From: Bacteroidia bacterium
GTDB taxonomy: Bacteria; Bacteroidota; Bacteroidia; B-17B0; Aurantibacillaceae
Direction: 5' to 3'
Assembly: GCA_022842625.1 (NCBI GenBank)
Contig: JALHPG010000005.1
Location: forward strand, 22,705-86,704
Length of the DNA stretch: 64,000 nt
In this document: in pieces, positions 16,829 through 27,078 of the stretch
How positions within the stretch are numbered: position 1 is the stretch's first letter
Layout of the letters: each line of letters starts with the position of its first letter
Made by a program: the position numbers and the translations under genes
The notes under the pieces: generated by a model
Database searches by the model: none
What the model saw: the letters and a program-made list of their open reading frames with translations, nothing else
What the model was told of the DNA's origin: nothing

Positions 16829-18655
16829 TTAGTGACTATCTCCGTCATTTTCTCCTTCTTCCAAAGGAACTGTTTGAAGAACAAAATCTTTTTCTTTTCC
16901 TGGCTTAGAATAATCATAAGCCCAACGGTGAACAACAGGTAATGGACCAGGCCAGTTACCGTGAATATTTGCCATAGGAGTTGTCCACTCTAATGTATTC
17001 GAATTCCAAGGATTTTGTGGAGCTTTTTCTCCACGGAAAATACTGTAGAAGAAGTTGAAGATAAAAATACCTTGTCCTAATGCACCTATTATAGCGCAGA
17101 TAGTTACGATCTCATTAATATCAACTAAATTATCAAACATTGGGAAGTTACTATTTGTGTAGTAGCGGCGAGGGACACCGGCTAATCCTAAAAAGTGCAT
17201 TGGGAAAAACACACCATACGCAGTAATTAATGTGATCCAGAAGTGAACGTACCCTAATTTTTTATTCATCATGCGTAAGAACATTTTAGGAAACCAGTGA
17301 TAAACACCAGCAAACATTCCAAAAATTGCACTTAATCCCATTACAATGTGGAAGTGAGCTACAACGAAATAAGTATCGTGAACATTAATATCTAAGGTAG
17401 AGTCAGCTAAAATGATACCTGTAACACCACCGGTAATAAATGAAGAAACTAAACCTATTGAGAATAACATTGCAGGAGTGTATTGCAGATTACCTTTCCA
17501 GATGGTAGTAATATAGTTAAACGCCTTTACTGCAGATGGAATAGCAATTAATAATGTTGTAAAAACGAATACCGAACCTAAGAAAGGATTCATTCCGGTT
17601 AAAAACATATGATGACCCCAAACGATAAAAGATAAGAAACCAATCGCTAACATAGATCCAATCATTGCTCTATAACCAAAAATAGGTTTACGCGCATTTG
17701 TTGCAATTACTTCTGATGTAATACCTAAAGCTGGTAATAATACGATGTAAACCTCAGGGTGACCTAAGAACCAGAATAAGTGCTCAAATAAAACAGGGCT
17801 TCCACCAACATTATCTAATGGGCGACCACCAATATAAATATCAGATAAATAAAAACTTGTTCCTAAACTTCTGTCGCATATTAATAACACAACACAAGAA
17901 ACTAATACAGGGAAAGATAATACACCTAATATTGCTGTGATCAAGAAAGCCCAAATTGTTAAAGGCATTCTAGTCATTTTCATTCCTTTTGTACGTAAAT
18001 TAATTACAGTTACTATGTAGTTTATACCACCTAATAAAGAAGAAACAACAAATAAAGTCATTGACATTAACCATAAAGTCATACCTAACTTAGAGCCGGG
18101 AATTGCTTCAGGTAAAGCAGATAATGGTGGGTAAATCGTCCAACCCGCTGATGCAGGACCGTCATCAATAAATAAAGAAGCAGTCATTATTACAGCAGAA
18201 ACAAAAAAGAACCAATATGAAAGCATATTTAAGAATCCTGACGCCATATCACGTGCACCAACTTGATAAGGGATTAATAAATTGGCAAACGTTCCACTCA
18301 AACCACCGGTTAATACGAAGAAAACCATAATAGTTCCGTGTATAGTAACAAGTGCTAAATACATATTTGGATCAAGAATTCCATCCTTACCCCATTTATC
18401 ACCTAACATTGCATTAATAAAGCCAAATTTTTCTCCCGGCCACGCTAATTGCATACGAAAGATAATAGACATTCCCATAGCAATAACAGCCATGATAATT
18501 GCGGTTATTAAAAACTGACGGGAGATCATTTTGTGATCCATACTAAAAATGTACTTGCTCACAAAACTTTCTTCATGATCGTCATGATGATCATGAACGT
18601 GGTCATGGTGAACCAAATGCTCTTTTTCTAATTCTGAATTTTTTACGGTAGCCAT
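16829..18655 (-). CDS. coxA: Cytochrome c oxidase subunit I (aa3 type)
   Basis: The 608-residue catalytic subunit of a haem-copper oxidase, with about twelve membrane helices. Visible ligands and channel motifs are GHPEVYIVLLPALG near 297 (CuB His and the cross-linked Tyr), WGHHMFLTGMNP (CuB pair) and DTYFVVAHFHIVMG near 425 (haem a and a3 histidines). The N-terminus carries an unusual histidine-rich stretch at about 15-27 (HHDHVHDHHDDH) before the first conserved segment. It follows coxB by 27 bases and is last in the act-cox operon. No subunit III gene is adjacent. Confidence 0.96.
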   Translation of the reverse strand: MATVKNSELEKEHLVHHDHVHDHHDDHEESFVSKYIFSMDHKMISRQFLITAIIMAVIAMGMSIIFRMQLAWPGEKFGFINAMLGDKWGKDGILDPNMYLALVTIHGTIMVFFVLTGGLSGTFANLLIPYQVGARDMASGFLNMLSYWFFFVSAVIMTASLFIDDGPASAGWTIYPPLSALPEAIPGSKLGMTLWLMSMTLFVVSSLLGGINYIVTVINLRTKGMKMTRMPLTIWAFLITAILGVLSFPVLVSCVVLLICDRSLGTSFYLSDIYIGGRPLDNVGGSPVLFEHLFWFLGHPEVYIVLLPALGITSEVIATNARKPIFGYRAMIGSMLAIGFLSFIVWGHHMFLTGMNPFLGSVFVFTTLLIAIPSAVKAFNYITTIWKGNLQYTPAMLFSIGLVSSFITGGVTGIILADSTLDINVHDTYFVVAHFHIVMGLSAIFGMFAGVYHWFPKMFLRMMNKKLGYVHFWITLITAYGVFFPMHFLGLAGVPRRYYTNSNFPMFDNLVDINEIVTICAIIGALGQGIFIFNFFYSIFRGEKAPQNPWNSNTLEWTTPMANIHGNWPGPLPVVHRWAYDYSKPGKEKDFVLQTVPLEEGENDGDSH

Positions 18656-18682
18656 GTTATATTTTATTTAGAATTTTTATTA

Positions 18683-19720
18683 TTAATTTTTTGTTGCAAC
18701 AACTGTTTTAAAGATTTTTTGTTTTGCGATCCATGAATTATAATCTGCCTCAGTATCAACAATTAGGTTCATTTGCATATTGTAGTGGGATGCACCGCAA
18801 ATTTTATTACATAATAGAATGTAATCAAATTCTACTGCTTCTTTTCCAGACTTAGCCCTTTGAGCATTTATACCAGCCATCATTTTTACAACATAAGGAT
18901 CCTTTTTCATTTCGGCAGTTGTTTTTGTAGGAGTAAATTTGAAAGTAGTGATCATACCCGGAACACAGTTCATTTGAACACGGAAATGTGGTAAATAAGC
19001 ACTATGAATTACATCGCGACTGCGCATGTTTAATTCAATTTCACGACCAACTGGGATATGAAATTCATTTTTAACTAAAATATCATCATAACCAAAAACA
19101 TCGGCTGTATCCATACCTACTGAATTACTTCCACTTATTTGTCTATATTCTGATTCTCCCAATTTTCCATCTTTACCTGGATAACGTGCAGTCCAGTCAA
19201 ATTGTTTAGCATATAATTCAATTACAACTTTTTTAGCATCAGTAGAATCTGCTGTAATTTCGTTCCAATACTTTAATCCGAAAATCACAATAAAGGCTAA
19301 TGCAATAGCAGGAATAATAGTCCAAGCCATTTCTAATTTGTTATTATGCGTGATATAAACAGCTTTCGTTCCTTTTGTACCACGATATTTATATGCGAAC
19401 CAAAATAAAAATGCGTTTGTTACTAAAAAAACGAAAGTGATCAAGTAAATATTTGCGTCCCATAAAACATCAATTTTTTCTCCATGAACAGATGCTGCTG
19501 GTGGCAGAGACCTATCCATCCAGCGATCAACCTGCCAAAAGAAAAAAGCAAAGAAGAAGACCATAAAAGCCAACATGGCCTTTCCCATCATGTTATTATC
19601 GGTTTCGCTAACTTGCCATTCTTTTGTTTTCTTTAAGCCACGGCTTAACTCAATAACTCTTAATAATTGATGTCCCGCAATTATTAATAAAACGATGGCT
19701 AACAGTACTAAAAAATTCAT
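18683..19720 (-). CDS. coxB: Cytochrome c oxidase subunit II
   Basis: A 345-residue subunit with an N-terminal hydrophobic helix, two further membrane hairpin helices (near 45-65 and 92-112) and a cupredoxin domain. The CuA site is complete: an upstream His in SAYLPHFRVQMN and the CNKICGASHYNM motif near 302 (two Cys, His, Met). In this layout CuA would receive electrons from Alternative Complex III through its haem c subunits, consistent with the physical supercomplex known from Flavobacterium johnsoniae. It sits between actF and coxA. Confidence 0.95.
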   Translation of the reverse strand: MNFLVLLAIVLLIIAGHQLLRVIELSRGLKKTKEWQVSETDNNMMGKAMLAFMVFFFAFFFWQVDRWMDRSLPPAASVHGEKIDVLWDANIYLITFVFLVTNAFLFWFAYKYRGTKGTKAVYITHNNKLEMAWTIIPAIALAFIVIFGLKYWNEITADSTDAKKVVIELYAKQFDWTARYPGKDGKLGESEYRQISGSNSVGMDTADVFGYDDILVKNEFHIPVGREIELNMRSRDVIHSAYLPHFRVQMNCVPGMITTFKFTPTKTTAEMKKDPYVVKMMAGINAQRAKSGKEAVEFDYILLCNKICGASHYNMQMNLIVDTEADYNSWIAKQKIFKTVVATKN

Positions 19721-19782
19721 TTTATTTAAGTTTTATATTTTTAATTCTTTTATTAACTTTTTATTTTAAAAAACTATACTTT

Positions 19783-21018
19783 TTATGTTGAATGATGTAA
19801 AGCCTCATCCAAGAAAGGATGATTTTTCACTAATAGTGGTGCTTTAGAAAGCGCGTTTAAAACAACATAAATAAATAAACCTAAAAAGAAAAAGAAGTTT
19901 CCAAATTCCATCCAACTTAATCCAGTCCAGTGGTGACCTACAGTACCAGGCATAACAACCATTATTAAATCCATATAGTGACCAATAAAAATAATTGTTC
20001 CAACAAACATCAAGAAAAAGAAATTACGCTTACAATCTCTACTCATTAACATTACCATAGGAAAGGCAAAGTTTACAAAGAAAACTGTCCACATTAGTCC
20101 TTTAAAATTTTCCCAACGTGTTTGGTAATAAATTACCTCTTCAGGAATGTCAGCATACCAAATCAACATAAATTGAGAAAAATATAAATAGGTCCATAAA
20201 AAAGAAATTGCGAACATCCATTTACCCATATCATGAATTGTACTCTCGGTCACAAATTCTAAATATCCAATTTTCTTTAACCATATAACAAGAATTGTTA
20301 TTGCAACAATGGCACTGATCCACATTCCTGAAAAGATATACCAACCGAATAAGGTTGAGAACCAATGAGTATCAATACTCATTAACCAATCCCAAGATGA
20401 GGTAGAAGAAGTAACAGCAAATAATACCATGAACCAAGCACCAATCTTAATGTTTTTCCAGTGGTAGCTATTATTGATATCAACGTCTAATTTATCAGCA
20501 TCTAAAGAGTTTTTTCTTAATTTCATTGTAAACCAATACCAACCTACCATATAAAGAATTGTTCTTACCCACCAAAACCATCCAAAATACCCAATTTTAT
20601 TGGCAATAACTTCGTCATAATTCTCATGCCCAGGGGTTGCAATTCCATCAGCCATCCAATGATAAATATGGTGAACGTGCATTTGTCCTAAGATGAACAA
20701 TAACAACATAAAACTTAAACCATAAGGAAGGTACATAGTTATTGCTTCGATAACACGCTTAATAGTTGTTGACCAACCTGCCTCTGCTGCATATTGCAAG
20801 CCTAAAAAGAAAGCAGCTGCTAAAGATAATGCCATAAAAAAGAATGAACCAGCAAAAACATTACTCCAAGCGCGTGTTCCGGCATGATAATGCTCAGCTT
20901 CATTTCCTTTATCCAGTAAAAACATCAATATTATTGATATTAAACCCACTGCCATTAAGCCAAATGAGAATAATTTTGCTTTTGACGGAACTGTAAAATT
21001 TAATTTTTCGGTATTCAT
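19783..21018 (-). CDS. actF: Alternative Complex III subunit ActF (NrfD-like membrane subunit)
   Basis: A 411-residue protein with about ten membrane helices that resembles a shorter NrfD/ActC-type fold. A conserved HVHHIYHWM segment lies near 115. In Alternative Complex III ActC and ActF form the quinol-facing membrane core. Position settles the name: it follows the haem subunit actE by 25 bases and precedes coxB. Confidence 0.88.
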   Translation of the reverse strand: MNTEKLNFTVPSKAKLFSFGLMAVGLISIILMFLLDKGNEAEHYHAGTRAWSNVFAGSFFFMALSLAAAFFLGLQYAAEAGWSTTIKRVIEAITMYLPYGLSFMLLLFILGQMHVHHIYHWMADGIATPGHENYDEVIANKIGYFGWFWWVRTILYMVGWYWFTMKLRKNSLDADKLDVDINNSYHWKNIKIGAWFMVLFAVTSSTSSWDWLMSIDTHWFSTLFGWYIFSGMWISAIVAITILVIWLKKIGYLEFVTESTIHDMGKWMFAISFLWTYLYFSQFMLIWYADIPEEVIYYQTRWENFKGLMWTVFFVNFAFPMVMLMSRDCKRNFFFLMFVGTIIFIGHYMDLIMVVMPGTVGHHWTGLSWMEFGNFFFFLGLFIYVVLNALSKAPLLVKNHPFLDEALHHST

Positions 21019-21043
21019 AGTCTCTCTTAAATCTTAATTAATA

Positions 21044-21688
21044 TTAGTGTTTAGCAGCAACCGAAGGTGTTACAGCAGCTTCTACTTTTGTACTGTCGCT
21101 TGCAGTTTCTTTTGGTCCTTGTAATTTTTGTACATAAAAAACTAATTTCCAACGTTCTTCTTGCGTTAATTGACTAGCATGAGAACCCATTGAATTTTTA
21201 CCATAAGTAATAGAATGAAATATTTTTCCTTCAGGTAAATTTTTCAAAGCACCATTATATGCAGGTGGTGGACCAGGTAACTTACCGGCAACTTTCCCAT
21301 CACCAGCACCAGCGGCACCATGGCAATGAACACAAAATTTTCCGTATAATACCTCACCGTCTTTTTCAAAAGCCTCTTTCTGACTTGCATATGGATTATG
21401 CAAATTAAGACCAGCTTGCTCATATCCTTCAGGGGTATTTGAATAAACGTAAGGGATATAACCTCTTGAAACAGTTCCTTCTACCGGTTTTTTAGCAGAA
21501 TTTAATGTATCACCATCAACGGTGTGAATACCATAATATTCAAGTGAGGGCGAACGATACATGTCAGGCATGAATTCTACGCCCGGACTGTTTACGTCCT
21601 TTTTACCACAAGATGTAAAGCTCGTTAATACCAACCCAAAAAGAGCAGATGCAAAAACGAATTTTATGGTTTTATAATGTTTTTTCAT
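21044..21688 (-). CDS. actE: Alternative Complex III monohaem cytochrome c lipoprotein ActE
   Basis: A lipoprotein signal with Cys27 in FTSCGKK anchors a class I cytochrome c domain. It has one haem site CVHCH near residue 117 and a likely distal Met in SMGSHASQL. At 214 residues it fits ActE, which passes electrons from the complex towards the oxidase. It is separated from actD by one base. Confidence 0.9.
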   Translation of the reverse strand: MKKHYKTIKFVFASALFGLVLTSFTSCGKKDVNSPGVEFMPDMYRSPSLEYYGIHTVDGDTLNSAKKPVEGTVSRGYIPYVYSNTPEGYEQAGLNLHNPYASQKEAFEKDGEVLYGKFCVHCHGAAGAGDGKVAGKLPGPPPAYNGALKNLPEGKIFHSITYGKNSMGSHASQLTQEERWKLVFYVQKLQGPKETASDSTKVEAAVTPSVAAKH

Positions 21689-21689
21689 A

Positions 21690-22259
21690 CTAATGTGTTT
21701 CTTCTATTACATATTTTGGTTCAACAACAAAAGAGCCTTTGTGATTTACTTCTTCTGCACCATTACCTTTTAATATTTCTTCTGCTTTTTTAGCTTGCTC
21801 GTCATTTAATTCTAAGTAAATTAAAAACTTATCATCAGTTGTTCTAGGATCTGGATTTTTAGCTTTAGCACCAGGAACTAGCCAGCAACGTAAAAAATAT
21901 GTTAAGGCCATACCGTGAGCTGCACAAAATACAGTAGCTTCAAAGGTAATAGGAATGAAAGCGGGAACGTTCATATAATAAGTGAAGTTTGGTTTACCTC
22001 CAATATCATTAGGCCAATCAGAAACCATCATATACCACATCATTAATGTAGCTAACGATGTTCCTGTTATCCCATAAATAAAAGCGCAAATTGCAATTCG
22101 TGTTCTTGGAACACCAATTACGCCATCAATACCATGTATTGGCATTGGAGAAAACACTTCTTTAATACGGATACCAGCAGCTCTTAATTTCTTACAAGCT
22201 TCTAATAATGGCTCTTCATCGCCAAATACCCCGTGAATAATATGTTTGTTAGTTGCCAT
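21690..22259 (-). CDS. actD: Alternative Complex III subunit ActD (DUF3341)
   Basis: A 189-residue membrane protein of the DUF3341 family. It has an N-terminal soluble part beginning IHGVFGDEEPLLEACKKLR, the conserved SPMPIHGID stretch, and two membrane helices near 72-95 and 107-130. ActD is a structural membrane subunit without cofactors. It lies 20 bases after actC. Confidence 0.92.
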   Translation of the reverse strand: MATNKHIIHGVFGDEEPLLEACKKLRAAGIRIKEVFSPMPIHGIDGVIGVPRTRIAICAFIYGITGTSLATLMMWYMMVSDWPNDIGGKPNFTYYMNVPAFIPITFEATVFCAAHGMALTYFLRCWLVPGAKAKNPDPRTTDDKFLIYLELNDEQAKKAEEILKGNGAEEVNHKGSFVVEPKYVIEETH

Positions 22260-22279
22260 ATTGTTTAGATCAAATTTTA

Positions 22280-23662
22280 TTAATGATGATTTTTTGCTGC
22301 TTCTTTTTGAGATTGTCCAGATGATTTTAAAATAGTTTTTAGCTCTGCTTGAGCAATAACAGGGAAATATCTAGAAAATAATAAAAAGAAAGTTCCAAAC
22401 ATTCCAATGGTTCCAACAAAAATCCCAATATCAATAAATGATGGCGTGTAAGTATTCCAAGTAGATGGTAAATAAGTACGACATAATGTTGGAACAATGA
22501 TTACAAAACGCTCAAACCACATTCCAATATTTACTACAATTGATAAAATAAAGGTTGCTACAATTGATGTACGAATTTTTTTGAACCAGAATAACTGTGG
22601 AGATAATACATTACATGACATCATGATCCAGTAACTCCAAGCCATTGGACCTGTTGCTCTATTTAAGAATGCGTATTGCTCCCATTCTACTCCAGAATAC
22701 CAAGCAACAAATAACTCTGTTAAATATGCAACACCTACAATTGAACCTGTAACAATAATTACAATGTTCATGTATTCGATATGTTTAATAGTAACGTAAG
22801 ATTCTAATTTGTAAATCTTTCTAACAACTAGCATTAAAGTTAATACCATTGCGAAACCTGAAAATACGGCTCCAGAAACGAAATACGGAGGAAAAATTGT
22901 TGTGTGCCATCCTGGAACTATTGAAGTAGCAAAGTCAAAGGATACAATTGAGTGAACTGAGAATACAAGCGGAGTAGATAAACCAGCCAATACTAAAGAA
23001 ACTTCTTCAAAACGACTCCAGTGACGAGCACCACCGCCCCAACCAAAAGATAATGTACCATACATTTTCTTTTGCCAAGGTTTAATAACACGGTCGCGGA
23101 TCATACCAAAATCTGGAATTAAACCAATATACCAAAATACAATTGAAACAGTTGCATAAGTTGATACCGCAAAAACGTCCCAAAGTAATGGTGAGTTAAA
23201 GTTAGGCCATAAAGAACCAAATTGATTTGGTAATGGAAATAACCAATAATCTAACCAAGGACGACCTGTGTGTAACAATACAAATATTGCGGCACAAAGT
23301 ACGGCAAAAATTGTCATTGCTTCTGCAGAACGGTTAATTGCCATACGCCATTTTTGACGGAATAACAATAATACTGCTGAGATCAAAGTACCGGCATGAC
23401 CAATACCGATCCACCATACGAAGTTGGTAATGTCCCAAGCCCAATCTACACCATTATTACTTCCCCAGGCTCCAATACCCACACCAATAGTGTAAGCTAA
23501 ACAGCCTATTCCCCATAGAAATGATAAAGCACAAAGTGTAATTAGTGTATACCAACCCTTTGCAGCTTTTCCCTCAATAGGTGCTATAATATCATCAGTA
23601 ATCTGGCGGTAACTTTTATCGCCAAGTATTAACGGTATCCTTATTTCTGATTCTGCGTGCAT
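22280..23662 (-). CDS. actC: Alternative Complex III quinol-binding membrane subunit ActC (NrfD family)
   Basis: A 460-residue NrfD/polysulfide-reductase-type protein with about ten membrane helices. Conserved segments include NFVWWIGIGHAGTLISAVLL near 85, FVLLHTGRPW near 128 and VHSIVSFDFA near 235. In the family this subunit holds a quinol site and is proposed to contribute to proton translocation. It lies 28 bases after actB. Confidence 0.93.
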   Translation of the reverse strand: MHAESEIRIPLILGDKSYRQITDDIIAPIEGKAAKGWYTLITLCALSFLWGIGCLAYTIGVGIGAWGSNNGVDWAWDITNFVWWIGIGHAGTLISAVLLLFRQKWRMAINRSAEAMTIFAVLCAAIFVLLHTGRPWLDYWLFPLPNQFGSLWPNFNSPLLWDVFAVSTYATVSIVFWYIGLIPDFGMIRDRVIKPWQKKMYGTLSFGWGGGARHWSRFEEVSLVLAGLSTPLVFSVHSIVSFDFATSIVPGWHTTIFPPYFVSGAVFSGFAMVLTLMLVVRKIYKLESYVTIKHIEYMNIVIIVTGSIVGVAYLTELFVAWYSGVEWEQYAFLNRATGPMAWSYWIMMSCNVLSPQLFWFKKIRTSIVATFILSIVVNIGMWFERFVIIVPTLCRTYLPSTWNTYTPSFIDIGIFVGTIGMFGTFFLLFSRYFPVIAQAELKTILKSSGQSQKEAAKNHH

Positions 23663-23690
23663 ACTATATTTTTAATTTTTTTACTAAATA

Positions 23691-26600
23691 TTATGAATGT
23701 TTTTCTGAGCTGTGAGCATCTTTTTTATCATCGTGTTTTGGCTCTGAGTGTTTTTCTTCGCGAAGAATTTTTTCTTCTTGATTTCTAACCTTAACCATAT
23801 AAGAAACTGTAGGTTTAACCCCAACTTCTTCTAACAACACATAATTACGTTCTGAATTACGCCATGTTGTAACTTCTGATTTCTCATCATTAGTATCACC
23901 AAACATAATTGCATTTGTAGGACAAGCTTGTTGACATGCTGTTTTAATTGAACCGTCTACTAAAGCTGTTCCTTCTTTTTTTGCTACTAACTTACCAGCT
24001 TGTAAACGTTGAACGCACATTGAACACTTTTCAATTACACCGCGGCTACGAACTACAACATCTGGGTTTAATACCATGCGACCTAATTCTTGTTGTGCAG
24101 GATTAATATCTCCAAACCATTCGTTTGTGTTATAATTAAACCAGTTGAAACGACGAACTTTGAATGGACAGTTGTTTGCGCAGTAACGAGTACCAACACA
24201 ACGGTTATAAGTCATCATATTTAAACCTTCAGTACTATGACTGGTAGCTAATACCGGACAAACTGTTTCGCAAGGCGCATGATTACAGTGTTGACACATC
24301 ATTGGTTGGAAAGTTACTTTCGGATTTGCCGAAGGGTTTTCCATTTCAATATACGTCTCTTTAGATCCTAAATGTTCTTCTTTACCTTTTTCAAGGGTCA
24401 TATCCGAACTGTAGTAACGATCTATACGTAACCAAAACATATCACGTGTTTTAGAAACTTCCTCTTTACCAACTACAGCAACGTTATTTTCAGAAGTACA
24501 AGCAACAACACAGGCAGCGCAACCGATACAAGTATTCATATCAATTGTTAAACCCCATTTGTGACCCATACGAGGGAATGCATCCCAAAGATCAATTTTA
24601 TCAACATGTTTCTTTCCGCCACCATGAACCGGTAATTCTGCAGTTGGATTCCATGATTCTTTTTCTAAACTTTTAAATTCGTTTAAAGAAACTTCGCGTA
24701 ACAAAAATTCTTCACGACCCATAATAGTGTGTTGAATTTGAGTTGCAGCAAATTTATGTTCTTCAGTAGTTTTTTTGATAGAAACATTTGCAACTATTGG
24801 CTGAATTGTTTCATTAGAATAATTTAAAAACTGGAAAGCATTAACACCTCTTCCATTGGCAACTTTCATAGTTTCAGCGTTACGACCATAACCTAAAGCC
24901 AATCCAATTGTACCAGGTGCTTGACCGGGTTGAGGGAAAACAGGAACTTTAATAGTAACTCCATTTACAGTTAAATCAACAATAGAACCTTCAATATCTT
25001 GACGTAACATTTCATTTAATCCCATTGCTTTAACGTCAATCGGACTCATTGTAATATAATTATCCCAAGTTACTTTTGAGATAGGATCTGGTAATTCCAT
25101 TAACCAAGGGTTATTTGATTGATTACCGTTTCCTAAACTTATTTTTTCGTAAACAAATAGATCAAAAGCTCCGCCTTTAATATCAGTAGCCATTGCAGCC
25201 GCCTTATTATAATCCGGAGTCGGTAAAGTTTCAGCAACAACTACCGGCTCTTTTTTATTTTCAACTTTTATTGGAGCAATAACTTTTGAAGAATCAGCAA
25301 CAGCTTCAACACTTTCATTAATTAAGGCTGCAACACCAGCCATTAAAGGTTTTCCTGAAGAATCTTTTGCCATTGGCAACACAGGAGCATCTTTATAAAC
25401 TGCTAATTTTGTAACACCATCATGTAATGCATGCGCCCAAAAACTAGGAAAGTCTAAATATTTACCTTGATTAACAAAAACATGATTATTCCAATACCCT
25501 TGTAAATACGCTAAATAATCACTTTTTACACCAGCCCAATTTAAGATGCTATCTTGAAACTGACGAGTACCTTCGTGACGAGGTTTAGCGAAAATAGGAT
25601 TAATGGTTGGTTGTTGTAAAGAGAAATGACCGCGTTTTGGATTTGCATCACCCCATGATTCTAAATAATGATGATCAGGACAAACAACATCCGCCATTTG
25701 CGCAGTTTCATCTAGTACTTGAGCAAATGATACTTTTGTAGCAACTTTTTTATAAGCATCAGCAAATTTAAATGATGCAGGAGCGGTATAAACAGGATTA
25801 CAATTGTATGTCATTAAAACACCAACTTTACCTGAAGCCATATCTGCTACTAGATCTGCAAATTCTTTGTCATCACCTTGTTTGAAGTTATAATGCATTT
25901 CAACATCAACGGTTTTACCGTAGTTATCAAGCATTTTGTTTATTCCATTTACTAATGTTTGAATTCCTTCATCATTAACACCAGAAACAACAAGTGAATT
26001 TCCTTTATTTTTTAATAGATCTTCAGCAGCTTTTTTAATTGCTTTTCCTGCTAAAGGATTTGATACTTTTTCATCACCATTTGCTTTTGCATTACCAGTT
26101 GCTCCTGCAACTTCATTAAATAATGCAACAGTTAAACGACCAAGTTCAGAGGCTTTAACTAAAAAACGATCATCAGCATTTGCTCCTGTCAAAGATAAGT
26201 TAGACTCGAAATGGTAATGTTTACTCATTTCGGGTTTTTCTTTAGAAACTCTGCGATTAACAGCGTATTGCTTTGCAAATTCGCTTGGGTTTAACCAGTT
26301 TCCTAAAAAGTCGCAAGCTATACCAACAATGGTTTGTGCTTTACTAAAATCGTAAGAAGAAACAACAGATTTACCAAAAACATTTTTGTTTGCTTTTGTT
26401 AATGCATTGTATGAAATAGCATCGTAAGTAACATGTTTAGTTGATGGATGTTTTGCTGTAAACTCAGCAATTACAGCCTTTGTTGAAGGACTTATAATAG
26501 TTGAAGTTAATATACGTATTGCTCCGCCATTTAAACCGGCTGCAACTGCATCATCAGCTGCCTTCCAAGAAGACTCTTTTCCTTTTACAAGAGGGCCACG

Positions 26601-27047
26601 TAAACGAGCGCCATCATATAATCCCAAAACTGAAGCTTGAACACGAGCTGTAGTTCCACCATGAGTGATTTTCGAAAGATCATTTCCTTCAATTTTAATT
26701 GGACGACCCTCGCGAGTCTTAACTAAAACAGATGAATAATCATGCCCATCATAAAAAGTGGTAGCATAAAAATTTGCAACACCCGGAGTAACCTCCTCTG
26801 GCTTAACAACGTAAGGAATTGAGCGATTAACAGGCGTTTCACAAGCTGCTAATGCAACAGCTGCTGTTGAAAATCCCATTACCTTTAAGAAATCACGACG
26901 TGACGTGCCTTCTTTCTCGGCTTCTTCACTACCCAAAAACTCATCCATAGGAAGAGGAGTAGCAAACTCATTTTTTTGTTGCTCTTGAAACTCCGGACTA
27001 TTATGTAGTTCAGGTAGACCTTTCCAGTATTTTTTTGACATAGACAT
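23691..27047 (-). CDS. actB: Alternative Complex III iron-sulphur subunit ActB (molybdopterin-oxidoreductase-like fusion)
   Basis: An 1118-residue periplasmic subunit fusing a molybdopterin-oxidoreductase-like region (about 70-800, not expected to bind molybdenum in this family) to a ferredoxin-like region with four cysteine clusters. These are CIGCAACVVAC near 834, CQHCNHAPCETVCP near 914, CVGTRYCANNCPF near 948, and CSMCVQRL near 1006 with CQQACPT near 1035. A twin-arginine motif SRRDFLK is displaced to residues 49-55, the TAT-variant seen in this family. It is followed by a hydrophobic stretch ending at Cys69, which may be lipidated. Electrons pass from quinol via these clusters to the haems of ActA and ActE. 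Confidence 0.95.
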   Translation of the reverse strand: MSMSKKYWKGLPELHNSPEFQEQQKNEFATPLPMDEFLGSEEAEKEGTSRRDFLKVMGFSTAAVALAACETPVNRSIPYVVKPEEVTPGVANFYATTFYDGHDYSSVLVKTREGRPIKIEGNDLSKITHGGTTARVQASVLGLYDGARLRGPLVKGKESSWKAADDAVAAGLNGGAIRILTSTIISPSTKAVIAEFTAKHPSTKHVTYDAISYNALTKANKNVFGKSVVSSYDFSKAQTIVGIACDFLGNWLNPSEFAKQYAVNRRVSKEKPEMSKHYHFESNLSLTGANADDRFLVKASELGRLTVALFNEVAGATGNAKANGDEKVSNPLAGKAIKKAAEDLLKNKGNSLVVSGVNDEGIQTLVNGINKMLDNYGKTVDVEMHYNFKQGDDKEFADLVADMASGKVGVLMTYNCNPVYTAPASFKFADAYKKVATKVSFAQVLDETAQMADVVCPDHHYLESWGDANPKRGHFSLQQPTINPIFAKPRHEGTRQFQDSILNWAGVKSDYLAYLQGYWNNHVFVNQGKYLDFPSFWAHALHDGVTKLAVYKDAPVLPMAKDSSGKPLMAGVAALINESVEAVADSSKVIAPIKVENKKEPVVVAETLPTPDYNKAAAMATDIKGGAFDLFVYEKISLGNGNQSNNPWLMELPDPISKVTWDNYITMSPIDVKAMGLNEMLRQDIEGSIVDLTVNGVTIKVPVFPQPGQAPGTIGLALGYGRNAETMKVANGRGVNAFQFLNYSNETIQPIVANVSIKKTTEEHKFAATQIQHTIMGREEFLLREVSLNEFKSLEKESWNPTAELPVHGGGKKHVDKIDLWDAFPRMGHKWGLTIDMNTCIGCAACVVACTSENNVAVVGKEEVSKTRDMFWLRIDRYYSSDMTLEKGKEEHLGSKETYIEMENPSANPKVTFQPMMCQHCNHAPCETVCPVLATSHSTEGLNMMTYNRCVGTRYCANNCPFKVRRFNWFNYNTNEWFGDINPAQQELGRMVLNPDVVVRSRGVIEKCSMCVQRLQAGKLVAKKEGTALVDGSIKTACQQACPTNAIMFGDTNDEKSEVTTWRNSERNYVLLEEVGVKPTVSYMVKVRNQEEKILREEKHSEPKHDDKKDAHSSEKHS

Positions 27048-27078
27048 TAGTTATATAAATTCTTAATGTAAATTAATT

